A stretch of DNA of 7,282 nt, from NCBI GenBank assembly GCA_027062145.1, contig JAMOTX010000045.1, positions 1 to 7,282 on the forward strand, in the 5' to 3' direction. Below, piece by piece: positions 7,139 to 7,282 of the stretch. The stretch's first letter is position 1. Every line of letters starts with the position of its first letter. Below the pieces are notes generated by a model. The model made no database searches, had not been told where the DNA came from, and saw only the letters and a program-made list of their open reading frames with translations. The translations under genes and the position numbers were made by a program. This stretch comes from Candidatus Altimarinota bacterium. Its GTDB lineage: Bacteria > Patescibacteriota > Gracilibacteria > BD1-5 > UBA6164.

Positions 7139-7282
7139 ATGTCTGAATTAAAAAATAAAAAAATAGCAATTGTTTGTGATTGGATAAAGGATTGGGGATG
7201 AGCTGAAGTAGTTTTAGAACAGTTTTTGGAAATATTTCCAAATGCTGATATTTTTACTTCTGTTTTTTTTGCCGAAAATAAA
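7139..7282 (+). CDS. GT4-type glycosyltransferase, N-terminal fragment (3' end outside window)
   Basis: The 48 codons in the window read KKIAIVCDWIKDWGGAEVVL followed by a segment ending in FPNADIFTSVFF. This is the usual N-terminus of group 1 (GT4, GT-B fold) glycosyltransferases: a first beta strand, a DWxxxxGGAE donor/acceptor-loop motif, and the FPxADIxT segment. The second Gly of GGAE is TGA. Such enzymes transfer sugars from nucleotide donors to surface glycans or lipids; the acceptor cannot be named from this fragment. ATG 7139 is chosen because it puts the first strand near residue 8, as is typical. An in-frame ATG at 7109 would add ten residues (MKKYISSFFL) but lies within the terminator hairpin. 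No Shine-Dalgarno sequence precedes either start. Confidence 0.88.

Noticed and set aside
1..7282. Multiple pseudogenes or sequencing frameshifts, as suggested by dense stops
   Set aside because: All interruptions are TGA in the right frame at conserved Gly positions; no TAA or TAG interrupts any of the genes.

Overview
The window reads as chromosome of a candidate-phyla-radiation bacterium of the Absconditabacteria (SR1) / Gracilibacteria (BD1-5, GN02) type. The decisive sign is that TGA is a sense codon for glycine (translation table 25). Read with TGA as Gly, the + strand gives an HflX GTPase whose P-loop (GIVGYTNAGKST) and G3 motif (DTIGF) have TGA at the invariant glycines. On the - strand, prephenate dehydrogenase, prephenate dehydratase and a TagA/WecG glycosyltransferase also become intact full-length proteins. 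Standard-code reading breaks every gene into fragments. The sequence is very AT-rich, arginine is almost always AGA, and no gene start has a Shine-Dalgarno sequence.

Layout, left to right. (1) 1-1859 +: the end of a large, acidic, unrecognised protein that enters the window through 11-residue VKEKEEPVKKV repeats and finishes at a hairpin terminator. (2) 1954-3588 +: hflX and, 15 bases later, a small membrane-anchored protein with an RNKLVHDF motif, a probable two-gene operon. (3) 3589-3721: about 100 bases with a candidate structured RNA, then a strong bidirectional terminator between convergent operons. (4) 6404-3720 -: a tight three-gene operon, TagA/WecG-type glycosyltransferase, archaeal-type tyrA and pheA, with gaps of 1 and 5 bases. 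(5) 6405-6485: a short divergent promoter region. (6) 6486-7076 +: an unrecognised 196-residue acidic protein and a terminator. (7) 7139-7282 +: the start of a GT4-type glycosyltransferase that runs off the window.

TyrA and PheA are the two branch enzymes that turn prephenate into 4-hydroxyphenylpyruvate and phenylpyruvate, precursors of Tyr and Phe. This is notable because bacteria of this group usually lack most amino-acid synthesis. The two glycosyltransferases point to cell-surface polysaccharide. No tRNA, rRNA, CRISPR array, transposase or phage gene was seen. The best leads are the archaeal-type tyrA-pheA pair coupled to a glycosyltransferase, the HflX with an altered G2 region, the membrane-anchored RNxxVH protein, and the unexplained hairpin RNA at 3640-3690.
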